Positions 22,861 to 29,648 of a stretch of DNA of 29,676 bases are shown here, in pieces. The stretch is from contig CAZLVB010000009.1 in assembly GCA_964562855.1 (NCBI GenBank), forward strand, positions 1-29,676, given 5' to 3'. Positions within the stretch are counted from its first letter, which is position 1. Each line of letters opens with the position of its first letter. The position numbers were made by a program, and so were the translations under genes. A model generated the notes under the pieces. It saw only the letters and a program-made list of their open reading frames with translations, did not search any database and was not told the origin of the DNA. The DNA comes from 2-12-FULL-41-17 sp964562855 (GTDB lineage: Bacteria; Patescibacteriota; Microgenomatia; Curtissbacterales; GWA2-41-24).

Positions 22861-23316
22861 TCATTCGCTTTCTGCAGTAATCCTAAATTCGGCGGTTTGA
22901 CTTGCGGCCGTGGCTTCCTCGCCTGAGAAAAGACTTATTGGAACTGAGGCGGATGCGGGTACCGAAATCCGACTCTGTTGATTTTTTAAATCTTCCCCGA
23001 AGAATAATTCTACTGCTCCGGAGCTGTCCAGTCGATAAGTTTGGGTGTTCTTAGTCGGATTATTAATAATTAAAATTCCCAGGAAAGCTTGGGGTGAGCC
23101 AAGTTTCGTAAAGGAGATTGTATATTTATCGGCCGTTTGGGTCAGCTTCATATTGGGGAATTTTTCGATTTGGGAAACTACCAAGAATTTCGATTCACTC
23201 TTGATACCAGCCACTTTGGCAAAATTGCGGGCAAAGTAGAGGGGCGTAGCGATGAGGGAGATCAATAAGACTACCGCTAAGAAATTCAGGGTGATTTTAA
23301 GGAAATGACGAGACAT
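22861..23316 (-). CDS. Anchored extracellular protein of unknown function
   Basis: The 151-residue protein has an N-terminal membrane helix (about residues 9-28) and an outside beta-rich domain. It carries words such as GILIINNPTKNTQTYRL and VELFFGEDL, suggesting a beta-sandwich surface domain. I recognise no family. Its last codons (TAESE, stop) lie in the right copy of the 17-bp direct repeat. Without the cassette its end would overlap the ubiA end. The gene is therefore intact, and the insertion probably did not change its product. Confidence 0.7.
   Translation of the reverse strand: MSRHFLKITLNFLAVVLLISLIATPLYFARNFAKVAGIKSESKFLVVSQIEKFPNMKLTQTADKYTISFTKLGSPQAFLGILIINNPTKNTQTYRLDSSGAVELFFGEDLKNQQSRISVPASASVPISLFSGEEATAASQTAEFRITAESE
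22863..22879. repeat. 17-bp direct repeat, right copy
   Basis: Exact second copy of ATTCGCTTTCTGCAGTA, in the same orientation as the copy at 21493-21509. Here it encodes, on the other strand, the end of the protein at 22861-23316. Confidence 0.8.
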
Positions 23317-23377
23317 TTTTAATTTCTAATTATTCTAATTTCTAAATAATGCATAAATTTCCCAATTTCAAAATTTT

Positions 23378-23415
23378 TAGGTCAATTAGACCAATTAGGT
23401 AATTAGGTCAATTTT
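23378..23415 (-). repeat. AT-rich intergenic element, second copy
   Basis: Read on the minus strand this contains AAATTGACCTAATTA and CTAATTGGTCTAATT, a near copy of 6597-6640. Both copies begin within a few bases of a stop codon and point away from it, so the element may work as a gene-end spacer. Confidence 0.6.
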
Positions 23416-23416
23416 A

Positions 23417-23950
23417 TCAGCTCCTACTGAGCTCCACCTCCCTTTCAACATCTACGGCAAAAACCCAAGAGAAATTGGCGGCAACTACAGCCGCAATAAT
23501 GGTGATCTGAGGATAAGTGATCTGAAGCAGAGTCGAAAGAGTCAAAAAACCAACTGTCAGCCACAAAAAGGTCAGCCAAATGGCTGCCTGATGGTAAAGA
23601 TGGTAGCTTGGAGCAATCAGGCTTTCCAGATTAAGCGAAACGAGTTTGGCGTGCAAAATGGGATGGATGTGGCTCTGGTGGAAGAAATGGGCTCGAATAA
23701 GCACATACATTGTCCCTAAAGCGGCTACCAGAAACATCGCCAGATTTGAGTAATTTTCGGCCAAGGTATAGTCGCGCAAACTGGCAAACTGGACGGAAGG
23801 CAAAGCGTCTAATAAGCCGGTACTATTTATGGTAAAGGGGAGATTTAAAAAATAGACGGCCGCCAGCATTCCCAGCATCTTGCCGCAAATTAAGGCGACT
23901 GCCGGGATTATTGCCTCGTCGATGAGCTTAACTAGCGATTTGGTGATCAT
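23417..23950 (-). CDS. Polytopic membrane protein of unknown function
   Basis: A 177-residue protein with four membrane helices (about 10-34, 68-86, 122-140 and 147-168). The loop between helices 2 and 3 has several His residues (AHFFHQSHIHPILHAK and YHLYHQ), which could bind a metal, though the cluster may simply be at the membrane surface. No family is recognised. A TGCTACACT extended -10 lies 6 bases before the ATG at 23950. It is read in the same direction as the gene at 22861. Confidence 0.7.
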   Translation of the reverse strand: MITKSLVKLIDEAIIPAVALICGKMLGMLAAVYFLNLPFTINSTGLLDALPSVQFASLRDYTLAENYSNLAMFLVAALGTMYVLIRAHFFHQSHIHPILHAKLVSLNLESLIAPSYHLYHQAAIWLTFLWLTVGFLTLSTLLQITYPQITIIAAVVAANFSWVFAVDVEREVELSRS

Positions 23951-23979
23951 GATTTAAGTGTAGCAGATAAAGAACACTC

Positions 23980-24786
23980 TTATAATAATTTCTTGGTGTA
24001 TTGAGCGGAAATCCAGCCTTGTTTACCCTCGAAAGATACCTTGACCCAATCTTTGACTTCCTGAATTATTTCAAGCTGATCGCCGGTTTTTACCCTGCCT
24101 ACTTCGGTTGCCGAAAGAGAAGGTTCGCTTCGCACGCGCAAAAAGCCCAGCGGAGTGGTCAGGACCTCCACTTTTTGTGGCTCAAGGTTGGGGGCTGGAG
24201 TTGGCTGGTTGGTAATCCCTTTGGCTATTTGCGAGGCTAGGGTGACATCTGCCTGAAGCTGGTAGTCTTTTGAGGTTTTGATGGAAAACTCCCGGTTGAT
24301 GAAGCCTGCTTTGGATAACGTAACCTTATGGTCTCCTTCTTCAATGTCTGCAGCCAAAAGCGGGGTTTCACCCTTATATTTGCCGTCGATGGTCACTTCT
24401 GCCTGGGCAGGCTGGCTGGTGACAAATAAGCCCTCCTGCGAACTGTCCAGCCAAAGAACTTCACCGGACTGAGCTAAAAAGTTGCTAGCCAGGTCGCGAT
24501 TGACAACTGTTAAAGTTCCGCCTATTAGGGTGACTTTATTGATGTAGGAGGCATCGGAAACGGTAATTTTTAGTAAATGCTCGCCCGCGCGCAGTTGATC
24601 GGAGAAAAAAGGAGTTTTGCCCAGATGTTTACCGTCTAAAAAGAGCGCCGCTTCAGGCGTGGAAGTGACTTGGAGAGCAGCCGGTTTGTCGGAGCCGACG
24701 GCCGTGCAGCCGGAAAGAATGGTAGTTAGTAGTAGGTAGCCGGTAGCTAGAAGCAATTTTCGGACTGACAACTGAATTCTGGGCAT
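23980..24786 (-). CDS. PEGA and SH3 domain lipoprotein
   Basis: The protein has 268 residues from the ATG at 24786. A signal peptide ends in the lipobox LSGC (Cys about 27), so it is attached to the membrane outside. Two PEGA domains follow: the first has SDKPAALQVTSTPEAALFLD and GKHLGKTPFF, the second VTSQPAQAEVTIDGKYKG and ETPLL. A linker with PTPAPNLEP leads to a C-terminal bacterial SH3 domain (LRVRSEPSLSATEVG, GWISAQY), which usually binds cell-wall peptides. The hydrophobic core of the signal is encoded by a heptanucleotide repeat (24723-24750). A longer frame upstream of 24786 is repeat DNA and is not included. It is probably an envelope scaffold. Confidence 0.85.
   Translation of the reverse strand: MPRIQLSVRKLLLATGYLLLTTILSGCTAVGSDKPAALQVTSTPEAALFLDGKHLGKTPFFSDQLRAGEHLLKITVSDASYINKVTLIGGTLTVVNRDLASNFLAQSGEVLWLDSSQEGLFVTSQPAQAEVTIDGKYKGETPLLAADIEEGDHKVTLSKAGFINREFSIKTSKDYQLQADVTLASQIAKGITNQPTPAPNLEPQKVEVLTTPLGFLRVRSEPSLSATEVGRVKTGDQLEIIQEVKDWVKVSFEGKQGWISAQYTKKLL
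24723..24750. repeat. Heptanucleotide repeat encoding a signal peptide core
   Basis: On the + strand this reads TAGTTAG, TAGTAGG, TAGCCGG, TAGCTAG. On the coding strand it supplies most of ATGYLLLTT, the hydrophobic core of the lipoprotein signal. Confidence 0.7.
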
Positions 24787-24802
24787 TGGATAAAGTTTAA
24801 TC

Positions 24803-24931
24803 CCTTCGACAAGCTGAGGGCAAGCCTTCCCTTCAATAAATTCAGGGTAAACGACAAGCTCAGTGCAAGCCTTCGACACATTCGGTAAACTCCCTTCGAA
24901 AGTAACTCAGGGCAAGCAAGCTTAGGGCAAG
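24803..24931. repeat. Cluster of CTTCGACAAGCTCAGGGCAAG-like repeats
   Basis: Several diverged units of the form CTTCGACAAGCTNAGGGCAA lie one after another, some broken (GACACATTCGG, GAAAGTAACTCAGG). They overlap the start region of the lipoprotein gene and give a false N-terminal extension when translated. Similar short repeats are widespread in many bacterial genomes. I infer spacer repeats of unknown role. Confidence 0.6.
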
Positions 24932-24946
24932 CACCTCCGCTTCGTT

Positions 24947-24979
24947 CCCGCCAAAGACGTCCTGCGGCGGGCCCTTTTT
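24947..24979 (+). terminator. Terminator-like hairpin with T-run
   Basis: CCCGCC (24947-24952) pairs with GGCGGG (24966-24971), then CCC and TTTTT (24975-24979). No + strand gene lies before it, so it may end a transcript of the repeat cluster or insulate the promoter at 24982. It may also be part of a spacer repeat. Confidence 0.45.
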
Positions 24980-24981
24980 GT

Positions 24982-25010
24982 TTGACAGACGGCTGTCAAT
25001 CCTGTAGAAT
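24982..25010 (+). promoter_or_regulatory. Strong promoter with a -35 inverted repeat
   Basis: TTGACA (24982-24987), 17 bases, TAGAAT (25005-25010). The -35 lies within a perfect inverted repeat, TTGACAG-ACGG-CTGTCAA (24982-24999), a plausible operator. It drives the candidate RNA at 25015-25177. Confidence 0.7.
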
Positions 25011-25014
25011 CCTT

Positions 25015-25177
25015 TCTTTAATGGATCAAGACGACGATACTTTGCCCGTAAGGGCTATTTATTTGAGCAGAAAATCCCCATACTATATCAGCAGTTCGCT
25101 TTGGCACAAATCTTCGATTTCGTGCCAAGAGCGCTCCTCTGATATAATTCCTTCACTTCGTTCAGTAATTATAGGAC
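25015..25177 (+). ncRNA. Candidate structured RNA upstream of the M23 gene
   Basis: After the strong promoter come a GCCC-GTAA-GGGC hairpin (25044-25055, GNRA loop) and a long rod: TATATCAG (25084-25091) pairs with CTGATATA (25139-25146), a symmetric 5x5 internal loop follows, then CGCTTTGGCACAAAT (25097-25111) pairs with ATTTCGTGCCAAGAGCG (25117-25133) through an apical CTTCG. No U-run follows directly, so the transcript may continue toward the M23 gene. The same bases hold a 65-codon open frame from ATG at 25021, but its coding sense is weak next to the long base pairing. I do not recognise an RNA family. The boundaries are estimates. Confidence 0.45.
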
Positions 25178-25206
25178 TTGACTTTTTGTTGATATTTTGC
25201 TATACT
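25178..25206 (+). promoter_or_regulatory. Promoter of the M23 leader and gene
   Basis: TTGACT (25178-25183), 17 bases, TATACT (25201-25206). Transcription would begin near 25213, giving a leader of about 75 bases before the M23 gene. Confidence 0.65.
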
Positions 25207-25228
25207 TCCCGTTTGTAAATTCTCCACT

Positions 25229-25288
25229 ATGGGCTTTTTGACCCGGTCCCCTTTTAAAGAAACTCGGACTTCTTGTGGAGAAAAATAA
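25229..25288 (+). CDS. Possible leader peptide before the M23 gene
   Basis: A 19-codon frame (MGFLTRSPFKETRTSCGEK) starts at ATG 25229 and its stop directly touches the M23 ATG. It could be a leader peptide that couples translation, or chance. No regulatory motif such as a run of one amino acid is seen. Confidence 0.3.
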   Translation: MGFLTRSPFKETRTSCGEK

Positions 25289-26014
25289 ATGAAAGTTAAA
25301 AAAATTAAAAAGTTTAGTAAAAACCTTAAGAAACTGGCTAAGCTGGAAGCACAAACGGCCTTAAAGCTTTCCCTTAAGTTTTTGCACCTGCAAATTAAGA
25401 TCAGGCCTAGGCTGAGGCTGCTTTCCAAGCTGATACCAGTTTTAATCTTAGTATTTGCCTTAAGTGGCCAGGCTGTAGCCTACGTTAAGCCCAAACAGGC
25501 CCAAGTTAAGATCAACGGCCAGGCTATTTTAGTTGCACAAAACAAGGATGAGGCTGAAAATGCTCCAGTTGAGCTCACGCTCGACCAAAAAGTCGCCGCC
25601 AGACGCTCCCCTTTTGATTTCACAAGACCGGTTGACACCGGTTATCTTTCACAAGGCTACAGCGGATACCATCAGGCCTATGATATAGCCACAGATTTTG
25701 GTACGCCGATTCATCCTTTAGGTGCGGGTATTGTCGATTTTGCCGGCAGAGTTGCCGACGGAAAAGGTAATATCGTGGTTGTCGACCACGGGGACAGTCT
25801 TAAATCGCTTTATGCGCACATGGGCAAAATCGAAGTTGGGGTTGGCGATCTGGTTAATGCCAGAACAAATATCGGCACAGTAGGCTTAACAGGTAGAACA
25901 ACCGGTCCGCACGTCCATTTGGAAATTTACGATAACGGCAGGCAAATCGATCCGGGCAGCGTACTGCCGGAAGAATTTCCAGCTTTGCCCGCGCCTATGC
26001 GGTTAGGGCCTTAA
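25289..26014 (+). CDS. M23 (LytM-type) metallopeptidase
   Basis: The 241-residue protein has a basic, Lys-rich N-terminus of about 48 residues, an N-terminal membrane anchor or signal (about residues 49-65), a linker (66-108), and an M23 peptidase domain (109-230). The zinc ligands are His128 and Asp132 in HQAYDIATDFG and the last His in HVHLEIY (about 209-211). The catalytic His is in LYAHMG (about 177). It cuts cross-links of peptidoglycan outside the cell. The Shine-Dalgarno GGAG at 25277-25280 is 8 bases before the ATG. Its end overlaps the convergent bacterial PH-domain gene by 20 bases. Confidence 0.88.
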   Translation: MKVKKIKKFSKNLKKLAKLEAQTALKLSLKFLHLQIKIRPRLRLLSKLIPVLILVFALSGQAVAYVKPKQAQVKINGQAILVAQNKDEAENAPVELTLDQKVAARRSPFDFTRPVDTGYLSQGYSGYHQAYDIATDFGTPIHPLGAGIVDFAGRVADGKGNIVVVDHGDSLKSLYAHMGKIEVGVGDLVNARTNIGTVGLTGRTTGPHVHLEIYDNGRQIDPGSVLPEEFPALPAPMRLGP

Positions 26015-26483
26015 TCTCCAGATCTCTGTCCGCGTTTTCCAGTTTTTGAGTCAACTCCTCGATCATAATCTTGAATTCAACCGGGTTACCGATATTTTCG
26101 ATAACAATCTCCCTTTGGTCAAAACCGGCCGTAATTATAACAAGATGGCCGGTGTTAAAAAGAAACCTTTGCAAAAATGACTGTTCGATGGTTACGTGGG
26201 TAATGGCGGTTAAAGGAGCGGTAACGATCTTTCGGGAAAATATACCGCGGACAATTAAGAAGCGCCGGTTGGTTAAAGCATAGGTATACGACTGCTTCAT
26301 TCTGACTAGCGCGCCTAATTTGGGAATCCCCACTATTAAAAAGGCCAAAGGTAAAAGGGACACGAATTTTATCCAAAAATAACGGTCGCCTATTGAAGCT
26401 ACCAAAACAACATTTTCCCCGTGCCCGAGGAGTTTTTCCAGTTTTTTTCTTTGGCTTTTTGAAGGAGGCTTGTGTTTAATCAT
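25995..26483 (-). CDS. Membrane protein with bacterial PH domain (bPH_2/YdbS-like)
   Basis: A 162-residue protein. A basic N-terminus (KHKPPSKSQRKKLEKLL) precedes a hydrophobic segment (about residues 36-60). The PH-like domain starts at YALTNRRFLIVRGIFSRK and continues with VTAPLTAITHVTIEQSFLQR, FNTGHLVII and IVIENIGNPVEF, a pattern of the bPH_2 (DUF304) family. The domain probably lies on the cytosolic face. Function is unknown. It converges on the M23 gene and overlaps it by 20 bases. Confidence 0.8.
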   Translation of the reverse strand: MIKHKPPSKSQRKKLEKLLGHGENVVLVASIGDRYFWIKFVSLLPLAFLIVGIPKLGALVRMKQSYTYALTNRRFLIVRGIFSRKIVTAPLTAITHVTIEQSFLQRFLFNTGHLVIITAGFDQREIVIENIGNPVEFKIMIEELTQKLENADRDLEIKALTA

Positions 26484-26548
26484 CCTGTTCTAGTTTAGCT
26501 CTTAGACTTGCCGACAGCAACAAAATTGGACAATGATATTATGAATAT

Positions 26549-27196
26549 ATGGATAGCTCACCTCTTGGGCGAATAATTTCAAAAATTGCGATTGCCATTC
26601 TGGTGATTGCGTTGGTTGATCTTGTTTATATAAATTGGTGGATATTTCAGAGTCAAGAGTCAAGAGCCAAGAGTCAAGAAGATCGCCTGGCCAGTCAGGT
26701 ATCACAACCGACAACAGAGCCTACTCTCTCACCAACCTCCTCGCCTACAAGTCAGCCTAAGGTCGAGACCCCGAACCAGAACAAGTACGGTTCGGGGCAG
26801 GCATCAACCCAAACTATAGTCCAGACTGCCCAGAAAGAGATCTTTATACCGATAGGTTCCGGTTCGACAAAAAACAACAATTATGAAGATTTAGCCGGTC
26901 TTGAGGTGACAATCGATACCGGCAAATACCCTAATATAGAATCGGCAGTGTTTGAAGCCTCTATTTGGGTACAAGACGGAAACGGCAAGATGTTTGCCCA
27001 GCTTTTTAATTCAAGTGACAAACACCCTGTCTGGAGCAGCGAAATCTCCACAAATTCGGCAAAGGGAGTTCTTTCAACCTCTGGTAAAATTACTCTGGAT
27101 AAAGGTTCAAAGACATATCAAGTACAGGCGAAGACAAACCTGACTGCCTATGCGGCGCATGTTGAAAACGCAAGAATAAAGATTACATTGAAGTGA
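26549..27196 (+). CDS. Anchored surface protein with P/S/T linker
   Basis: The 215-residue protein has an N-terminal membrane helix (about residues 7-31), a Ser/Gln and Pro/Thr-rich linker (32-90), and a beta-rich domain (91-215) with LEVTIDTGKYPNIESAVFE, ASIWVQDGNGKMFAQLFNS and IKITLK. Its role is unknown. A 28-base heptamer array (26649-26676) and a 9-bp inverted repeat (26769-26797) fall in the linker. An extended -10 (TGATATTAT) lies 6 bases before the ATG. Confidence 0.7.
   Translation: MDSSPLGRIISKIAIAILVIALVDLVYINWWIFQSQESRAKSQEDRLASQVSQPTTEPTLSPTSSPTSQPKVETPNQNKYGSGQASTQTIVQTAQKEIFIPIGSGSTKNNNYEDLAGLEVTIDTGKYPNIESAVFEASIWVQDGNGKMFAQLFNSSDKHPVWSSEISTNSAKGVLSTSGKITLDKGSKTYQVQAKTNLTAYAAHVENARIKITLK
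26649..26676 (+). repeat. Heptanucleotide repeat inside the anchored protein gene
   Basis: AGAGTCA, AGAGTCA, AGAGCCA, AGAGTCA in succession. It encodes QSQESRAKSQE, part of the linker after the membrane helix. Confidence 0.75.
26769..26797. repeat. 9-bp perfect inverted repeat inside a coding linker
   Basis: CCCCGAACC (26769-26777) and GGTTCGGGG (26789-26797) with an 11-base loop. The position in the low-complexity linker suggests tolerated repeat DNA. Confidence 0.5.
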
Positions 27197-27276
27197 CAAT
27201 TGACATTTGACCCATTCGATATAACTCAGGGTCATCCTGAGCAACGTCGAAGGATTGACATCTGACAACTGACATG
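27194..27276 (+). repeat. Heptamer arrays and a CTCAGG hairpin between genes
   Basis: TGACAAT, TGACATT, TGACCCA (27194-27214) and TGACATC, TGACAAC, TGACATG (27256-27276) flank a spacer with CTCAGG-GTCAT-CCTGAG and CGTCGAAGGA, a widespread bacterial repeat form. The first unit overlaps the stop codon of the gene before it. Confidence 0.6.
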
Positions 27277-27304
27277 AACTATCATTTTCATCAGAGGATT
27301 TACA

Positions 27305-27559
27305 ATGATACATAGACAATTGAAAAAAGAACTTTTAAAGCAATTAGTAGCCTTATCTACTGCCGGTTTCGGTTTAGTTGCAGCTTTGGCCTGGAATGAG
27401 GCAATTCAAGCTTTCGTTAAAGAGTATATCGATAAGTATATTTCGGTGGGAAGCGGAATAGCCTCGCGCTTTATCTATGCGTTCATTATTACAGCGTTTG
27501 CCGTTTTTGTAACCTACCAGCTTGCGAAATTAATTAAAGAAGAGGAAGAAGAAAAGTAA
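27305..27559 (+). CDS. DUF5654-like small membrane protein
   Basis: An 84-residue protein with two membrane helices (about 14-34 and 54-76). The core TAGFGLVAALAWNEAIQA is characteristic of the DUF5654 family, a family of small proteins seen in many candidate-phylum bacteria and in archaea. The C-terminus is a run of Glu and Lys. A Shine-Dalgarno AGAGGA (27293-27298) is 6 bases before the ATG. Its function is unknown. Confidence 0.8.
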   Translation: MIHRQLKKELLKQLVALSTAGFGLVAALAWNEAIQAFVKEYIDKYISVGSGIASRFIYAFIITAFAVFVTYQLAKLIKEEEEEK

Positions 27560-27561
27560 TC

Positions 27562-27870
27562 TTATTCTTGCCCGTTAGTTATTTGCGAAAGCTCCGGACA
27601 CAATTCTACGAGCGAAACTCTGGGATTTGACCAAAGAAGTGTAATGGGCGAACAGATATATTCCCCTTTTGCATGAGCAGATTGAGGCTCTGCGGATTCA
27701 CCGTCTAGAAAAAGGGCTTTTTGAATAGATCCTGCTTCACGAATAATATTCTGGCAAAATCTGGCAACATCCCAGCCGGACCGGCCAACTGCTCGCCTAC
27801 CTGTGGGGAAAACAACCCCTGTCAACGGAGCCGGAGGTGGAAATTGTATTTTCCTATCGGGATATGCCAT
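27562..27870 (-). CDS. Unknown small protein
   Basis: A 102-residue protein without membrane helices. It has a Pro-rich start (IQFPPPAPLTG), a central SGWDVARFCQNIIREAG and two Cys near the middle and end. I recognise no family. It converges on the DUF5654-like gene with a 2-base gap. A TTGACA (27911-27916) lies upstream, but the -10 is poor. The codon-level signal is weak, so this may not be a real gene. Confidence 0.4.
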   Translation of the reverse strand: MAYPDRKIQFPPPAPLTGVVFPTGRRAVGRSGWDVARFCQNIIREAGSIQKALFLDGESAEPQSAHAKGEYICSPITLLWSNPRVSLVELCPELSQITNGQE

Positions 27871-27930
27871 TTAAAATCTCTATTTAATTTAAGAGTCTTT
27901 TGAGAAGATATGTCAAGTCAGGTCGCCAGC

Positions 27931-29556
27931 TTAATACTCGCCCATTCCGCCGGGGGGCATTTGCGGCATGGCCTTTTCTTTTTCCGGAAGATCGGTAATT
28001 AAGGCTTCGGTTGTCAGAATCATCATGGCAACAGAGGCCGCATTTTGCAAGGCCGAACGGGTAACTTTAATAGGGTCGATTACTCCGGCTGCAACCAAAT
28101 CTTCAAATTTACCGGAAAGCGCGTTAAGACCGACATTGCCTTGTGCCTTTTCGACTTCTTTAACTGCCCAACCGGCATCGACGCCGGCATTTTGGGCGAT
28201 TTTGGCAAGCGGCATTTCCAATGCATCGCGGACTATTTCGACACCGATTCGCTCGTCGCTCTCGCCGTCAAGACCCATTTTTTCGATGACTTTTCTGGCC
28301 CTAACTAATGCGACGCCTCCCCCGACAACATAGCCTTCTTCGACAGCTGCTTTAGTTGCGTGCACGGCATCATCTACCCTTTCCTTCTTTTCTTTAAGCT
28401 CTATCTCGGTAGCTGCGCCGACATTGATAACAGCAACACCTCCGGAAAGTTTGGCCAGGCGCTCTTCAAGCTTTTCTTTGTCAAAATCGCTGTCTGTTTG
28501 CGCCAGTTCGTTTCTTATTTGTTTGATTCTGCCCTCAATCGCGCTTTTTTGGCCTTTGCCGCCGACAATAATCGTGTTGTCTTTGTCGGAAACTACACTG
28601 TCTGCCCGACCTAGGTCTTCGACGGTTACAGATTCAAGCTTTCTGCCCATGTCCTCGGAGATGACGACTGCGCCAGTTAGGGCTGCAATATCTTCAAGCA
28701 TTTCCTTTCGGCGGTCACCAAAGCCGGGAGCCTTAACTGCCAGAACGTTAAATGTGCCTCGGAGTTTGTTGACGACTAGAGTTGCCAGCGCTTCGCCTTC
28801 GACTTCATCGGCAATAATGACCAGATTTTTACTGACTTTGACAAAATTTTCCAAAAATTGCAGGAGATCGTTTAGGGAGGCGACCTTTTGGTCGGTGATC
28901 AAAATGTGGGCATCTTCAATGACTGCCTGCATCTTGTCGGGGTCGGTGACAAAATATGGGGAAACAAATCCCCTGTCAAATTCCATACCCTCTTTATATT
29001 CAACCGCGAGTTCAAGGCCTTTGCCTTCTTCGACGGTGACTACACCGTCGGGGCCGACTTTCTGAAGAGCGTCGGCAATTAATTTGCCTATTTGCGGGTC
29101 TGCTGCGGAAATTGTGGCGATTTTTTCAATTTCGTCTTCTCCCGCAACCTTTTTGGCCATTTTCTTGAGTTCGGAAACAACTGCTTCGGTCGCCTTTTCT
29201 ACTCCCTTTTTAAGAATCATCGGATTGGCGCCGGCTGTGATATTCTTGAGTCCTTCTTCGACCATGGCTTGAGCCAGGACTGTGGCTGTAGTTGTGCCGT
29301 CACCGGCAACGTCACTGGTTTTGCTGGCCGCTTCTTTAACAAGCGAGGCGCCCATATTTTCAAAAGGATCTTCGAGTTCGATTTCTTTGGCAACGGTAAC
29401 ACCGTCGTGGACAACGTTTGGGGCCCCCCACTTTTTGTCCAAAGCGACGTTTCTGCCTTTTGGACCAAGGGTTGTTGCAACTGCGTTTGCCAGTTTATCG
29501 ACACCCGCTTTTAATTTGCTTCTTGCTTCTTCTGCGTAAAGTAATTGTTTAGCCAT
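27931..29556 (-). CDS. groEL: Chaperonin GroEL
   Basis: A 541-residue chaperonin, the usual length. ATP-site signatures are GDGTTTATVLAQ (about 86-97), GPKGRN near residue 31 and GGGVALVRA (about 412). The start MAKQLLYAEEARSKLKAG and the DNTIIVGG region are typical, and the end is MPPGGMGEY, a short GGM tail. It folds client proteins with GroES. groES lies directly upstream. The intergenic gap is AT-rich. No CIRCE element is visible inside the window, but the operon promoter is outside it. Confidence 0.98.
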   Translation of the reverse strand: MAKQLLYAEEARSKLKAGVDKLANAVATTLGPKGRNVALDKKWGAPNVVHDGVTVAKEIELEDPFENMGASLVKEAASKTSDVAGDGTTTATVLAQAMVEEGLKNITAGANPMILKKGVEKATEAVVSELKKMAKKVAGEDEIEKIATISAADPQIGKLIADALQKVGPDGVVTVEEGKGLELAVEYKEGMEFDRGFVSPYFVTDPDKMQAVIEDAHILITDQKVASLNDLLQFLENFVKVSKNLVIIADEVEGEALATLVVNKLRGTFNVLAVKAPGFGDRRKEMLEDIAALTGAVVISEDMGRKLESVTVEDLGRADSVVSDKDNTIIVGGKGQKSAIEGRIKQIRNELAQTDSDFDKEKLEERLAKLSGGVAVINVGAATEIELKEKKERVDDAVHATKAAVEEGYVVGGGVALVRARKVIEKMGLDGESDERIGVEIVRDALEMPLAKIAQNAGVDAGWAVKEVEKAQGNVGLNALSGKFEDLVAAGVIDPIKVTRSALQNAASVAMMILTTEALITDLPEKEKAMPQMPPGGMGEY

Positions 29557-29648
29557 TCTGATTAATTTTTAATTTTAAATTTACAATTTTTATTGAATTT
29601 TTAATATTTAAATTTTATTTCAAATTTCAAATTGAAAATTTCAAATTC
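29557..29648. repeat. AT-rich spacer between groES and groEL
   Basis: Almost pure A/T with repeated words AAATTTCAAATTGAAAATTTC and TTTTTATTGAAT, similar to the spacer at 620-706. No gene or clear promoter is visible. Confidence 0.5.

Noticed and set aside
24787..24879. N-terminal extension of the PEGA/SH3 lipoprotein
   Set aside because: The extra residues are a translation of the CTTCGACAAG-type repeat cluster and would place the signal peptide inside the protein. The ATG at 24786 gives a normal lipoprotein signal.
24947..24979. Firm call as the terminator of a gene
   Set aside because: The hairpin and T-run are good, but no + strand gene precedes it, so it was kept only at low confidence.
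25021..25218. A 65-codon protein from ATG 25021
   Set aside because: It follows a strong promoter, but the region is dominated by long complementary arms and the protein is Ser-rich with no recognisable pattern. A structured RNA fits better, though the protein is not excluded.
28424..29065. A long + strand frame opposite groEL
   Set aside because: It is the complement of a clearly coding gene, with no independent features.
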